Assembly: GCA_002709385.1 (NCBI GenBank)
Contig: PAQS01000014.1
Span: forward strand, 1-20,703
Direction of reading: 5' to 3'
From: Waddliaceae bacterium
Lineage (GTDB): Bacteria; Chlamydiota; Chlamydiia; Chlamydiales; GCA-2709385
DNA: 20,703 nt
Numbering within the stretch: the stretch's first letter is position 1; every line of letters starts with the position of its first letter. The notes beneath the pieces are model-generated. The model worked only from the letters and a program-made list of their open reading frames with translations. It made no database searches and had not been told where the DNA came from. The translations under genes were made by a program, and so were the position numbers. This document shows positions 1-7,027 of this stretch, piece by piece.

Positions 1-14
1 GATAGAGTCCACAG

Positions 15-35
15 TTGATTTCATATTGAAATCAA
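15..35. repeat. Perfect 9-bp inverted repeat
   Basis: TTGATTTCA (15-23) and TGAAATCAA (27-35) are exact reverse complements separated by TAT. No T-run follows on either strand, so a terminator is unlikely. The shape fits a dimer-binding operator or chance in AT-rich DNA. No gene is visible that it would control inside the window. Confidence 0.4.
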
Positions 36-114
36 TGGGTTTACTACAGATCTCGGATTAATAGCTAAAGAAATTTGGGTAATGACAAGGGATTCATCCC
101 GGGGTAGAAACATC

Positions 115-139
115 AAAAAAGACACGCCACGGCAGTGGC
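115..139 (-). terminator. Candidate rho-independent terminator, minus strand
   Basis: On the minus strand GCCAC-TGCC-GTGGC (139-126) forms a 5-bp GC-rich stem with a 4-base loop. After five bases comes a run of six T (120-115). The stem is short for a strong terminator. No recognisable gene lies upstream of it on the minus strand; only a possible 44-codon frame (160-294) or a small RNA would be served. Confidence 0.35.
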
Positions 140-159
140 AAGACTCCAAAAAGCTTAAA

Positions 160-294
160 TCATGAACAAAACATCATCAATTTAATAACAAGGGAATTTT
201 CAAGAGTAAACAATACTTTTTTCATTACACAGAAAACACAAACCTCTAAAAATAAAATACTTAAACACAACCTTCTTAAAGTTTTCTCTAGCAT
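160..294 (-). CDS. Possible 44-residue hydrophobic peptide
   Basis: A minus-strand frame starts at an ATG (294-292) and stops at TGA (162-160), coding for 44 residues. The peptide is basic at the start (MLEKTLRRL) and then hydrophobic and Cys-rich, so one membrane segment is possible. Its stop lies about 20 bases before the minus-strand hairpin and T-run at 139-115, which is the main reason to list it. Against it: the only Shine-Dalgarno-like GAGG is too far from the ATG, the length is within chance for AT-rich DNA, and no family is recognised. Confidence 0.15.
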   Translation of the reverse strand: MLEKTLRRLCLSILFLEVCVFCVMKKVLFTLENSLVIKLMMFCS

Positions 295-498
295 TCTAGA
301 AGAGTTTTCCTCAATCAAAGTTTTGCTTACTCACATTCCATCAACACAAGTCCCACAAAAATTCCCTAGTGAGGAGCCTTTTTTACCTAGAAAGATCAGA
401 ACATTTAGTGAACACTTGGAAAATATTGTTTGCTGTATTCATAGATCAAATGCGTTATACTTTTCTTATTCTCAAAGTACTATTAGTGGTTGCGATTG

Positions 499-2433
499 AT
501 GCTGAAGCGAGTTTACCCTTTAAGAAAATCTCGAAAATTATTTCATCATTTCTATTCTTTATACCGAGATGCTTGGAAAAACTTAGATAAGAAGGATTTA
601 CTGCGTGTTGAAGATCATTTAGAGCAGTTAGACCATGCGATTGAATCTAAAGATCGTGAGTCTGCTAATCAACTTGCTCGAGACCTTGAGTCTTGGGGTC
701 CAAAAGTACTAAAAAAAACCATTTGGGGTCATCTCAAAGAACTTGTATACGCGCTGATTGTGGCGTTTCTTATTGCTGTTGTTATTCGTCAAATGGTGTT
801 TGAGAATTATACTATTCCCACGGGTAGTATGCGTCCGAATTTTCGAGAGCAAGATGGCCTGATTGTAAGTAAGACGACATTCGGAATAAACATTCCTCTT
901 ACTCCGAAACATTTCTTGTTTCGCCCAGATCTTCTACAACGCGGTGGTGTGATAACTTTCACAACAGAAGGTATGGATGTTTCTGACCAGGATATGTATT
1001 ACCTCAATTTCATTCCTTATAAGAAACGCTTAATCAAACGTCTGATTGCTCTTCCTGGTGATACGGTCTATTTTTACGGTGGTCATGTTTATGGAATCGA
1101 TAAAAATGGTGAGTCAATCAGTGATTTTGTTAGTAATCCTTGGCTACAAAAACAGGAATACATTCCTTTTAATCAATTTGAAGGAACACAGAAATTAGAA
1201 GGTAGCCCTCAGTCTCGCCGTTTGAACTTGCATTTGAGCCATTTTAATGAGGTACGTGCACGTATTTTTCCTAGTTTGGGTCAGCAATGGGTTGGTGAGG
1301 TTTATAACGGAAAAAAATTCGTTCCTGAAAACCTAAACAGTAAAGTTACAGCTCCCTATAGCATACAGCGTTATAGTGACTACATGGGTATTCATCACTT
1401 TGCAATGGGGCGCCTGCTTACTCGCAATGAACTGGAAAATTATAGTGAAGTTAGTTCATCAGAACTACAAAAACTCGGTCATGCTCCTTTATATTTAGAG
1501 TTGAAACACCATCCACAGCTTACTTTTTCTACACAGAGTGCAAATCAACAAAACCCTAACCTTGCTAGCTCTATAGCTGTATTGCCTTTAAACGAAGAGC
1601 AAATCCAAAGTATTGCAGAACTTCTTTATACCTCTCGTTTTGACATTGAAGACGGTTTAGCCTCACGTTTATCCATATCGAGCTCTTATCCTAAAGAATA
1701 CTTTCCAAGTTTTTCTTCAGTACCTAATGGCCGCTATGAGTTTTTCGATGGTAAAGCTTATTCTGTATCTAAAATGAATATTTTGGGCATGGATTGGGGT
1801 GGCTATGTAAGTGAACTTGAACCAGATCACCCTCTTTACTCTCAAGATCCATTGCATGTACAAAAGCTTTATAACATGGGTATGGAAATGCTTACTCCTT
1901 ACATGCCTAATGATCAATTTTCGTCAGCTATCCCTGCTCGTTATGTGTATTTCCGTAGTGGAGACTTGTATCTCATGGGAAAACGTTTTCTAGATAAAGA
2001 CTCAGCTACTTTAAAAGATTTCGTAGCTAGAGAAGAAGAAAAAGAAAGAAATTCTAGTTCTAAAGCTCCTTACACAGCATTTGTTGATAGAGGTCCTCCT
2101 TTACTAAATAATGGCGGTTTAGACATTGATTTGATTCGTACTTACGGGATAAAGGTTCCTGATGGACATTATCTTTGTTTAGGCGACAACCATGCTGGAA
2201 GCCAAGATTGTCGTACTTTTGGTTTCGTTCCAGAACAAAACCTTCGAGGCACGCCTTTATACATTTTATGGCCACCAGGTGCACGTTGGGGAAGCCCTGC
2301 TCAAATTGCTTACCGCAGTTTTCAGAGCCCTACACTTATTGTATGGGGGATTCTTTTCATTATAATGGGATCTTTCATGTATGTTTACCGCAAGAAAAAT
2401 GCCGTAAAACATTTTGTCAGACTATCAAAATAG
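499..2433 (+). CDS. lepB: Signal peptidase I, long chlamydial form
   Basis: Membrane-bound leader peptidase that cuts signal peptides from Sec-exported proteins on the outer face of the inner membrane. Numbered from the ATG at 499, a membrane segment lies at about 79-101, directly before the box TIPTGSMRP with the catalytic Ser110. The general-base Lys180 sits in LIKRLIALPGD. The last conserved box GDNHAGSQDCR starts at about 562. A second hydrophobic segment (about 613-628) is near the C terminus. E. coli LepB is 324 residues; here about 370 residues separate the Lys and GDN boxes, a large insertion that I know from chlamydial LepB. An in-frame TTG at 490 is an alternative start; neither has a strong Shine-Dalgarno sequence. 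All catalytic motifs are intact, so it should be active. ileS lies nearby, as in Chlamydia. Confidence 0.93.
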   Translation: MLKRVYPLRKSRKLFHHFYSLYRDAWKNLDKKDLLRVEDHLEQLDHAIESKDRESANQLARDLESWGPKVLKKTIWGHLKELVYALIVAFLIAVVIRQMVFENYTIPTGSMRPNFREQDGLIVSKTTFGINIPLTPKHFLFRPDLLQRGGVITFTTEGMDVSDQDMYYLNFIPYKKRLIKRLIALPGDTVYFYGGHVYGIDKNGESISDFVSNPWLQKQEYIPFNQFEGTQKLEGSPQSRRLNLHLSHFNEVRARIFPSLGQQWVGEVYNGKKFVPENLNSKVTAPYSIQRYSDYMGIHHFAMGRLLTRNELENYSEVSSSELQKLGHAPLYLELKHHPQLTFSTQSANQQNPNLASSIAVLPLNEEQIQSIAELLYTSRFDIEDGLASRLSISSSYPKEYFPSFSSVPNGRYEFFDGKAYSVSKMNILGMDWGGYVSELEPDHPLYSQDPLHVQKLYNMGMEMLTPYMPNDQFSSAIPARYVYFRSGDLYLMGKRFLDKDSATLKDFVAREEEKERNSSSKAPYTAFVDRGPPLLNNGGLDIDLIRTYGIKVPDGHYLCLGDNHAGSQDCRTFGFVPEQNLRGTPLYILWPPGARWGSPAQIAYRSFQSPTLIVWGILFIIMGSFMYVYRKKNAVKHFVRLSK

Positions 2434-2532
2434 ATTTTATTTTGATCGATTTATCGAACGATAATCTAAGCTTCATTCTTGATAGGCCAGGACGATGTTC
2501 GATAAATCGACTAGAATTAGGCCTGTCAAGAA
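2424..2532. repeat. Three inverted repeats, two interlocked, between lepB and the antitoxin gene
   Basis: First, ATCAAAATA (2424-2432) and TATTTTGAT (2438-2446) form a 9-bp hairpin across the lepB stop codon. Second, TCGATTTATCGAAC (2446-2459) is the exact reverse complement of GTTCGATAAATCGA (2497-2510), 14 bp. Third, TTCTTGATAGGCC (2476-2488) pairs with GGCCTGTCAAGAA (2520-2532), 13 bp with one G-T pair. The second and third are interleaved rather than nested, so they give either a pseudoknot or two alternative hairpins. No T-run follows either stem, so neither is a standard terminator, although the site lies between convergent genes. Confidence 0.7.
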
Positions 2533-2562
2533 GAGCGTTTAAACCCAATAAACAAAATGACT

Positions 2563-2841
2563 CTATTGAGCTAATTGATCAGAGGCAGCTAAAACTGCGT
2601 GTATTTCTTCATCAGTGAGAGCTTCTTCATCAAGAAAAGCTCCTTCATCTGATTCAGAAGGAAGAAAACTGGTTGTTGCAAGCCATTCCAGAGTAAGCAT
2701 AAGCTGTTCATATGTTTCTTCTGGAAGCAGTACGACATTTCCCTCTTCTGTTGTGATGCGTATTCTTTGTTGGTCTTCAACACATTGCTTCAGAATACTC
2801 TGGAGCCTTTCAGCCGCATCTTGCTTGCTAAATGTCTCCAT
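2563..2841 (-). CDS. Phd/YefM-like antitoxin, no toxin partner visible
   Basis: A 92-residue protein whose first two thirds follow the Phd/YefM pattern: an N-terminal segment METFSKQDAAERLQSILKQ, the strand-turn-strand IRITTEEGNVVLLPEETYEQL, then an amphipathic helix ending in LEWLATTSFLPS. Members of this family bind their own promoter and neutralise a toxin through a C-terminal tail. Here the tail (about residues 64-92) is strongly acidic, with DEEALTDEE. No RelE, Doc or PIN-type toxin gene lies next to it: upstream is about 200 bp of non-coding DNA and then the HAD gene, downstream is the repeat region. The start is supported by AAGGAG about 8 bases before the ATG. It could be an orphan antitoxin or a stand-alone regulator. 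Confidence 0.6.
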   Translation of the reverse strand: METFSKQDAAERLQSILKQCVEDQQRIRITTEEGNVVLLPEETYEQLMLTLEWLATTSFLPSESDEGAFLDEEALTDEEIHAVLAASDQLAQ

Positions 2842-2993
2842 GTGTCATCTCCTTCATTTTCATCCCTAAACACGTATTAAGTATCTGCCATAAGTCATCA
2901 GCAGAGATCATCGATAGCTTCAAAAGAAGTATCAAAGTAAAACCCATTTTTATTACCAAACTGCATTCTGTCAACGTCAATTTAAGATTAGAC

Positions 2994-3027
2994 AAAAAAC
3001 TGTTTGTAGAAGGCTACCCTTGCCTCT
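2994..3027 (-). terminator. Candidate terminator after the HAD gene
   Basis: On the minus strand, just past the HAD stop codon, AGAGGC (3027-3022) can pair with GCCTTCT (3014-3008) with a one-base bulge and a 7-base loop. A run of six T follows at 2999-2994. The gap between stem and T-run (about 8 bases) is longer than ideal. It would separate ileS-HAD from the antitoxin gene. Confidence 0.35.
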
Positions 3028-3040
3028 TGAACACCAGATA

Positions 3041-3739
3041 CTACCCACCCGAAAATAAGTTCTCAAAAACTTTTTGGATAGGTTTATGTAAATTTTCATC
3101 TATCATCTCATCCAAGCGCTGAAGTACAGCATCGGCTTGCTTGAGTTTTTCTTTTTCATGACTTGTTTGTACAGCAAGAACTTTCATTCCTGCTGCTTTA
3201 CCCGCTTGAATACCCACAGGAGCATCTTCAATCACCACACAGGTATTTGGGGCACAAGAAAGCAGCTCTGCTGCTTTCATGAAGACTTCTGGATCAGGTT
3301 TACCTTTGCTTACATCTTCTGCAGATACAATTCCTTCAAAATATGAAGTAATCCCTGTTTGTTCCATGATGCATAAAATATTTTTCCTATCTGTTGAGGA
3401 AGCTACACAACAAGGAACTTTATGCCTATGCAAAAAATCTAAAAAAGGTAAAACACCAGGAAGTAAATCAATTCCTTCGTTACGAATGAAACCTCGATAA
3501 AGTTCTTCTTTTCGATTACTTAATCGCATAATTTCATCTTTGTCATCTGTCCACTTCAAAATTTCCGGAATGATACGTGTGTTTTTCATTCCAAAACCTT
3601 GAAGGAAATGCCCAGGAGGAAGTTTTCGACCTTCTTCATCGGCTAAAAGCTCCCAACTTGCTTCATGCTGAGGGGCAGAATGAACAATCACTCCATCCCA
3701 ATCAAAAAGAACTGCAATTTCTGCTTCTTGATTAGGCAT
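3041..3739 (-). CDS. HAD-superfamily hydrolase, beta-phosphoglucomutase/CbbY-like
   Basis: A 232-residue phosphatase or phosphomutase-type enzyme. HAD motif I is LFDWDGV with nucleophile Asp13 and acid/base Asp15. Motif II is ASST at about 113-116, motif III lies in KGKPDP (Lys145 or Lys147), and motif IV is VIEDAPVGI with Glu171-Asp172. The helical segment between motifs I and II (about 20-95) is a C1 cap, as in beta-phosphoglucomutase, phosphoglycolate phosphatase and sugar-phosphate phosphatases, so substrate cannot be read from sequence. Its ATG overlaps the 3' end of ileS by 8 bases, which implies translational coupling and one transcript. It is about the usual length and all motifs are present. 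Confidence 0.85.
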   Translation of the reverse strand: MPNQEAEIAVLFDWDGVIVHSAPQHEASWELLADEEGRKLPPGHFLQGFGMKNTRIIPEILKWTDDKDEIMRLSNRKEELYRGFIRNEGIDLLPGVLPFLDFLHRHKVPCCVASSTDRKNILCIMEQTGITSYFEGIVSAEDVSKGKPDPEVFMKAAELLSCAPNTCVVIEDAPVGIQAGKAAGMKVLAVQTSHEKEKLKQADAVLQRLDEMIDENLHKPIQKVFENLFSGG

Positions 3740-6700
3740 CAGAAGAAGTTCCTATAGCGCTTTGTATTTTTTCAACAGCGATCACAGCTTCTTCTCCGTT
3801 CAATTCAGCTTCAACACCCTCACAATCTCCTAAAAAGAGTTCGTCAGCCAGTACTTCTCCACAAACAAAATCACCAAATTTTTGCATAGCAGCAAGAACT
3901 CTTGAACTTTTTGTGCTGATGCTTAATTTGATTCGATCACTTACATCTAGGCCAGCTTCTCTTCTAAGTTGATTGATTTTATGAACAAGCTCTCTCGACA
4001 TCCCTTCTACTAGAAGCTCTTCATCTAACTCAGTCTCCAAAACTAATGTCACCCCTTCATCATGTCCTGCTAAAAGGCCGTCTTTAATAGTACGGGTAAC
4101 TTCAATTTCTTCTGGCCCAAGCTCGATACTTTGCCCTTCTACTTCAATCTGAACGTACTTACCATCTAGTAATTCCATGAGTTGCTTTTTAGGCATCTTG
4201 GCAATTTCAGCTTGTACTACCTTCATGAGCTTACCTACTTTTTTACCGAGAGCACGGAAGTTAGGTTTTGCTCCTATTGAAACAAATTCTTCATCAGTAG
4301 CATGAACTTGTACTTCTTTCACATTCAGCTCATCTGCTATAAGATGTTGCTGGCTTTGTAAGAAGCGTAGACGTTCAGAATCAGCACATGCCAGGTGAAC
4401 TCGACGAAGAGGCTGACGCACACGAATTTTGTGATCTTTTCTAAGAGAGTGACCTAGGCTTACAGCTGTTTGTACTGCAGCCATAGCAGCTTCTAGCTCT
4501 TCATCACGATGTTCTTTTGAATATTCTGGGAAAGAGCATAGATGCACAGATTCTGGCATATCATCTGATCTAAGGTGACGGAAGATGCTATCACTGATAA
4601 ATGGTACGAACGGTGCAGCAACTTTACTTAGTTCAAGCAACACATGATAAAGTGTTGTAAAAGCTTGTCGTCTATCTGCTGAGTCTTTTTCACTCCAGAA
4701 GCGGCGACGGCAACGGCGAATATACCAGTTTGTTAATTGGTCAATAAATCCAACAAAAGGATCTACGGCTTTACTTAATTCATAGCCATCCATTCCTTCT
4801 TCTACAGCTAGCACAAGAGCTTGTACTTTCGAAAGGATCCAACGATCAATCATTGCTTCTGCTTTTTCTGAGTGCTTACTCGGATCCCATTCACAAATCC
4901 GTGCGTAAGTGAGGAAGAAAGAGAATGCATTCCACCAAGGAATCAAAACTTGTCTTGAGGTAAGTGCTACACCAGTTTCTTTGAAGGCAAGGTCATCTGC
5001 ACGAACAGCTGGGCTATTCAGCATGTAAAGCCTTACTGCGTCAGCACCATACTTTCCAACCACCTCAAGGGGGTCTGGATAGTTCTTTAAGCGCTTACTC
5101 ATTTTCGCGCCATCTTCCGCAAGGATGATTCCATTTACAATGACGTTTTTAAATGCTGGCTTATCAAACAGTGATGCTGCCAACACCGTTAACGTGTAAA
5201 ACCACCCTCTTGTTTGGTCGAGACCTTCTGCAATAAAATCCGCTGGGAAAATCTGCTCAAAAGTTTCTTTTCTTTCAAAAGGATAGTGGTTTTGTGCATA
5301 AGGCATTGAGCCTGATTCAAACCAGCAATCAAATACTTCGCTTATACGGCGGAATGTTTTGCCATTTTTTTCAAAGGTGATGTCATCAATAAAATGGCGG
5401 TGTAAATCATCAATTTTTTGTCCGCTAAGCTCTTCAAGTTCCGCAATACTACCGATGGCGTGCAATTCACCATCATCAGAACGCCAAAGAGGTATGGGGG
5501 TTCCCCAGTAACGGTTACGACTAATTGCCCAGTCTCTTGCTCCTTCTAACCATTTACCGAAACGTCCATGTTTCAAATGTGAAGGGGTCCACTGAATCTC
5601 TTCGTTAGCTTTAAGTAGTTTGTGTTTGACTTTCTCAACTGATACGAACCAACTTCCTACTGCTTTATAAATAAGTGGTGTATCAGAACGCCAACAAAAT
5701 GGGTAACGGTGACGGATGGTTCCTTGATGGAAAACGAGATCTCGTTTTTTGAGTTCGCGAATGATTTCTTTATCAGCGTCTTTAACCCACTTCCCTGCAT
5801 ACTCGGGGATTTCATCTGTAAATTTTCCGTTACTATCTACAGGACATACAGGCTCGATATTTGCTTCTTGACAAGTGTAGAAATCGTCTTCACCAAAAGC
5901 TGGAGCACAGTGTACAACACCTGTACCATCGTCAGTATTGACAAACTCCCCACCAAGAACTTGGAAAGCGTTATGCTCTGCTCGGTCTGCAAAATAGTCA
6001 AATGGTGGTTTGTAACGAAGACCTAATAACTTTTCTCCCTTACAGATACTAAGAACTTCATGATCACCAAGAGTCTTAGCAAAAGCCTGTAGGCGTACTT
6101 CTGCAAGAATAAAGATTTTTCCACTTGATTTCTGGCGTACACGCACGTAATCAATGTGGTCCCCTACTGTCGCAGCTAGGTTGGAAACAAGAGTCCAAGG
6201 TGTCGTCGTCCAAACTAGAAGAAAAGTGTTTTCTTCATCAATCAAAGGAAACTGTACTGTGAGAGCTGGGTCATCCACTTCGCGGTAGTTTTGTGTCGCT
6301 TCAAAGTTAGATAAAGGCGTTCCTAGTTTAGCTGAAAAAGGCATCACTTTGTAGCCTTCGTAAACTAAACCTTTATTAAATAGCTGCTTAAAAACCCACC
6401 AAACAGATTCCATAAATGTGGGGTCCATTGTACGATAGGTACGGCTAAAATCTACCCAACGACCCATCCGGTTAACAATCGATTCCCACTCTTTAGAATA
6501 ACGTAAAACGATGTCACGACAAGCTTCGTTAAATTTAGCAATACCAAATTCTTCAATAGCTTTAGCGCCGGATAAGTCAAAACTCTTTTCAATTTCGTTT
6601 TCAACTGGAAGCCCATGACAATCCCAACCAAAACGTCGAGAAACATAAAAGCCTTTCATCGTTTTGTAACGAGGAACAACATCTTTGATTGTTCCAGCTA

Positions 6701-6875
6701 AAAGATGCCCATAATGAGGCAATCCTGTTGCAAACGGAGGGCCATCATAAAAAGAAAATCTAGGCGAGTCTTTTCTCTGTTTAATGCTCTGCTGAAAAAT
6801 CTCTTCTGCTTGCCAATAATCAAGAACTTCTTCTTCTAATTCAGCAAAAGATTTTTTTTTCAGTTCATCAAACAT
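3732..6875 (-). CDS. ileS: Isoleucyl-tRNA synthetase, long eukaryote-like class
   Basis: Charges tRNA-Ile with isoleucine in the cytoplasm. It is a class I synthetase of about 1047 residues, longer than the E. coli enzyme (938) and in the range of the eukaryote-like IleRS class found in chlamydiae. From the ATG at 6875, the HIGH signature is HYGH at 54-57 within PPFATGLPHYGH, and KMSKR is at 591-595. The CP1 editing domain lies between them (TTTPWTL, GTGVVHCAPAFGEDD). A helical anticodon-binding domain and the C-terminal extension follow, including LRKDHKIRVRQPL. A GTG at 6884 is an alternative start, but AGGTG (6886-6882) is well placed as the ribosome site for the ATG. The class is known for low sensitivity to mupirocin; that is inference for this protein. 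Confidence 0.95.
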   Translation of the reverse strand: MFDELKKKSFAELEEEVLDYWQAEEIFQQSIKQRKDSPRFSFYDGPPFATGLPHYGHLLAGTIKDVVPRYKTMKGFYVSRRFGWDCHGLPVENEIEKSFDLSGAKAIEEFGIAKFNEACRDIVLRYSKEWESIVNRMGRWVDFSRTYRTMDPTFMESVWWVFKQLFNKGLVYEGYKVMPFSAKLGTPLSNFEATQNYREVDDPALTVQFPLIDEENTFLLVWTTTPWTLVSNLAATVGDHIDYVRVRQKSSGKIFILAEVRLQAFAKTLGDHEVLSICKGEKLLGLRYKPPFDYFADRAEHNAFQVLGGEFVNTDDGTGVVHCAPAFGEDDFYTCQEANIEPVCPVDSNGKFTDEIPEYAGKWVKDADKEIIRELKKRDLVFHQGTIRHRYPFCWRSDTPLIYKAVGSWFVSVEKVKHKLLKANEEIQWTPSHLKHGRFGKWLEGARDWAISRNRYWGTPIPLWRSDDGELHAIGSIAELEELSGQKIDDLHRHFIDDITFEKNGKTFRRISEVFDCWFESGSMPYAQNHYPFERKETFEQIFPADFIAEGLDQTRGWFYTLTVLAASLFDKPAFKNVIVNGIILAEDGAKMSKRLKNYPDPLEVVGKYGADAVRLYMLNSPAVRADDLAFKETGVALTSRQVLIPWWNAFSFFLTYARICEWDPSKHSEKAEAMIDRWILSKVQALVLAVEEGMDGYELSKAVDPFVGFIDQLTNWYIRRCRRRFWSEKDSADRRQAFTTLYHVLLELSKVAAPFVPFISDSIFRHLRSDDMPESVHLCSFPEYSKEHRDEELEAAMAAVQTAVSLGHSLRKDHKIRVRQPLRRVHLACADSERLRFLQSQQHLIADELNVKEVQVHATDEEFVSIGAKPNFRALGKKVGKLMKVVQAEIAKMPKKQLMELLDGKYVQIEVEGQSIELGPEEIEVTRTIKDGLLAGHDEGVTLVLETELDEELLVEGMSRELVHKINQLRREAGLDVSDRIKLSISTKSSRVLAAMQKFGDFVCGEVLADELFLGDCEGVEAELNGEEAVIAVEKIQSAIGTSSDA

Positions 6876-6924
6876 TTCTAACACCTATTGTAAGCGAACA
6901 ATTTAATTCTTAATTCAAGCGTTT

Positions 6925-6953
6925 AGTTTACCGGATTATTTGCTTTTAGTCCA
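6925..6953 (-). promoter_or_regulatory. Candidate sigma-70-type promoter for ileS
   Basis: On the minus strand TGGACT (6953-6948; 4 of 6 to TTGACA) and TAAACT (6930-6925; 4 of 6 to TATAAT) are separated by exactly 17 bases. They lie about 50 bases before the ileS start. Matches of this quality also occur by chance in AT-rich DNA. Confidence 0.35.
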
Positions 6954-6977
6954 GAACGATAGAGCTTTGAATAAGAA

Positions 6978-6993
6978 TGGCAAGACTCTTGCA
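6978..6993 (+). promoter_or_regulatory. Sigma-54 (RpoN) -24/-12 promoter of the hook operon
   Basis: TGGCAAGACTCTTGCA matches the sigma-54 consensus TGGCAC-N5-TTGCA at 10 of 11 fixed positions: the -24 GG and -12 GC pairs and the spacing are all exact, with only A instead of C at the last base of the -24 box. Transcription would start near 7004, giving a leader of about 24 bases that contains the GGAGGTGA ribosome site of fliK. Chlamydiae encode RpoN and an NtrC-type activator (established), and flagellar hook genes are sigma-54 dependent in many bacteria (established). Control of fliK-flgD-flgE by RpoN here is inference. No clear activator-binding palindrome was found upstream. Confidence 0.75.
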
Positions 6994-7027
6994 TCTCTAT
7001 GACAACTCAAATTGTCGGAGGTGAATT

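Larger units (their letters stand above)
1..489. other. Mostly non-coding region upstream of lepB
   Basis: No convincing protein gene lies in these 489 bases. The region is AT-rich. It holds a perfect 9-bp inverted repeat (15-35), a shorter GC-rich palindrome (GGGAT-TC-ATCCC, 89-100) and a hairpin followed by a T-run when read on the minus strand (115-139). A possible 44-codon minus-strand reading frame lies just upstream of that hairpin. A TATACT hexamer at 456-461 could be the -10 element of a lepB promoter, but no good -35 partner is visible. A 19-codon plus-strand frame open from the left edge stops at 59-61 and might be the tail of an upstream gene. Confidence 0.5.

Noticed and set aside
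2-61. Plus-strand frame open from the left edge (19 codons, ending LLQISD)
   Set aside because: It could be the tail of an upstream gene, but it is too short to recognise and overlaps the 9-bp palindrome; not listed as a gene.
136-153. A second TGGCAAGACTC, identical over 11 bases to the -24 part of the sigma-54 promoter at 6978
   Set aside because: The -12 element is missing: CAAAA stands where TTGCA is needed, so the essential GC pair is absent. The first bases are also part of the minus-strand hairpin.
369-590. 73-codon plus-strand frame overlapping the lepB start
   Set aside because: It starts with GTG, overlaps the conserved lepB frame for about 90 bases, has no family resemblance and no good ribosome site.
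2175-2618. 147-codon plus-strand frame across the lepB 3' end
   Set aside because: It is a shifted shadow of lepB codons followed by the repeat region and antisense to the antitoxin gene; composition is not protein-like.
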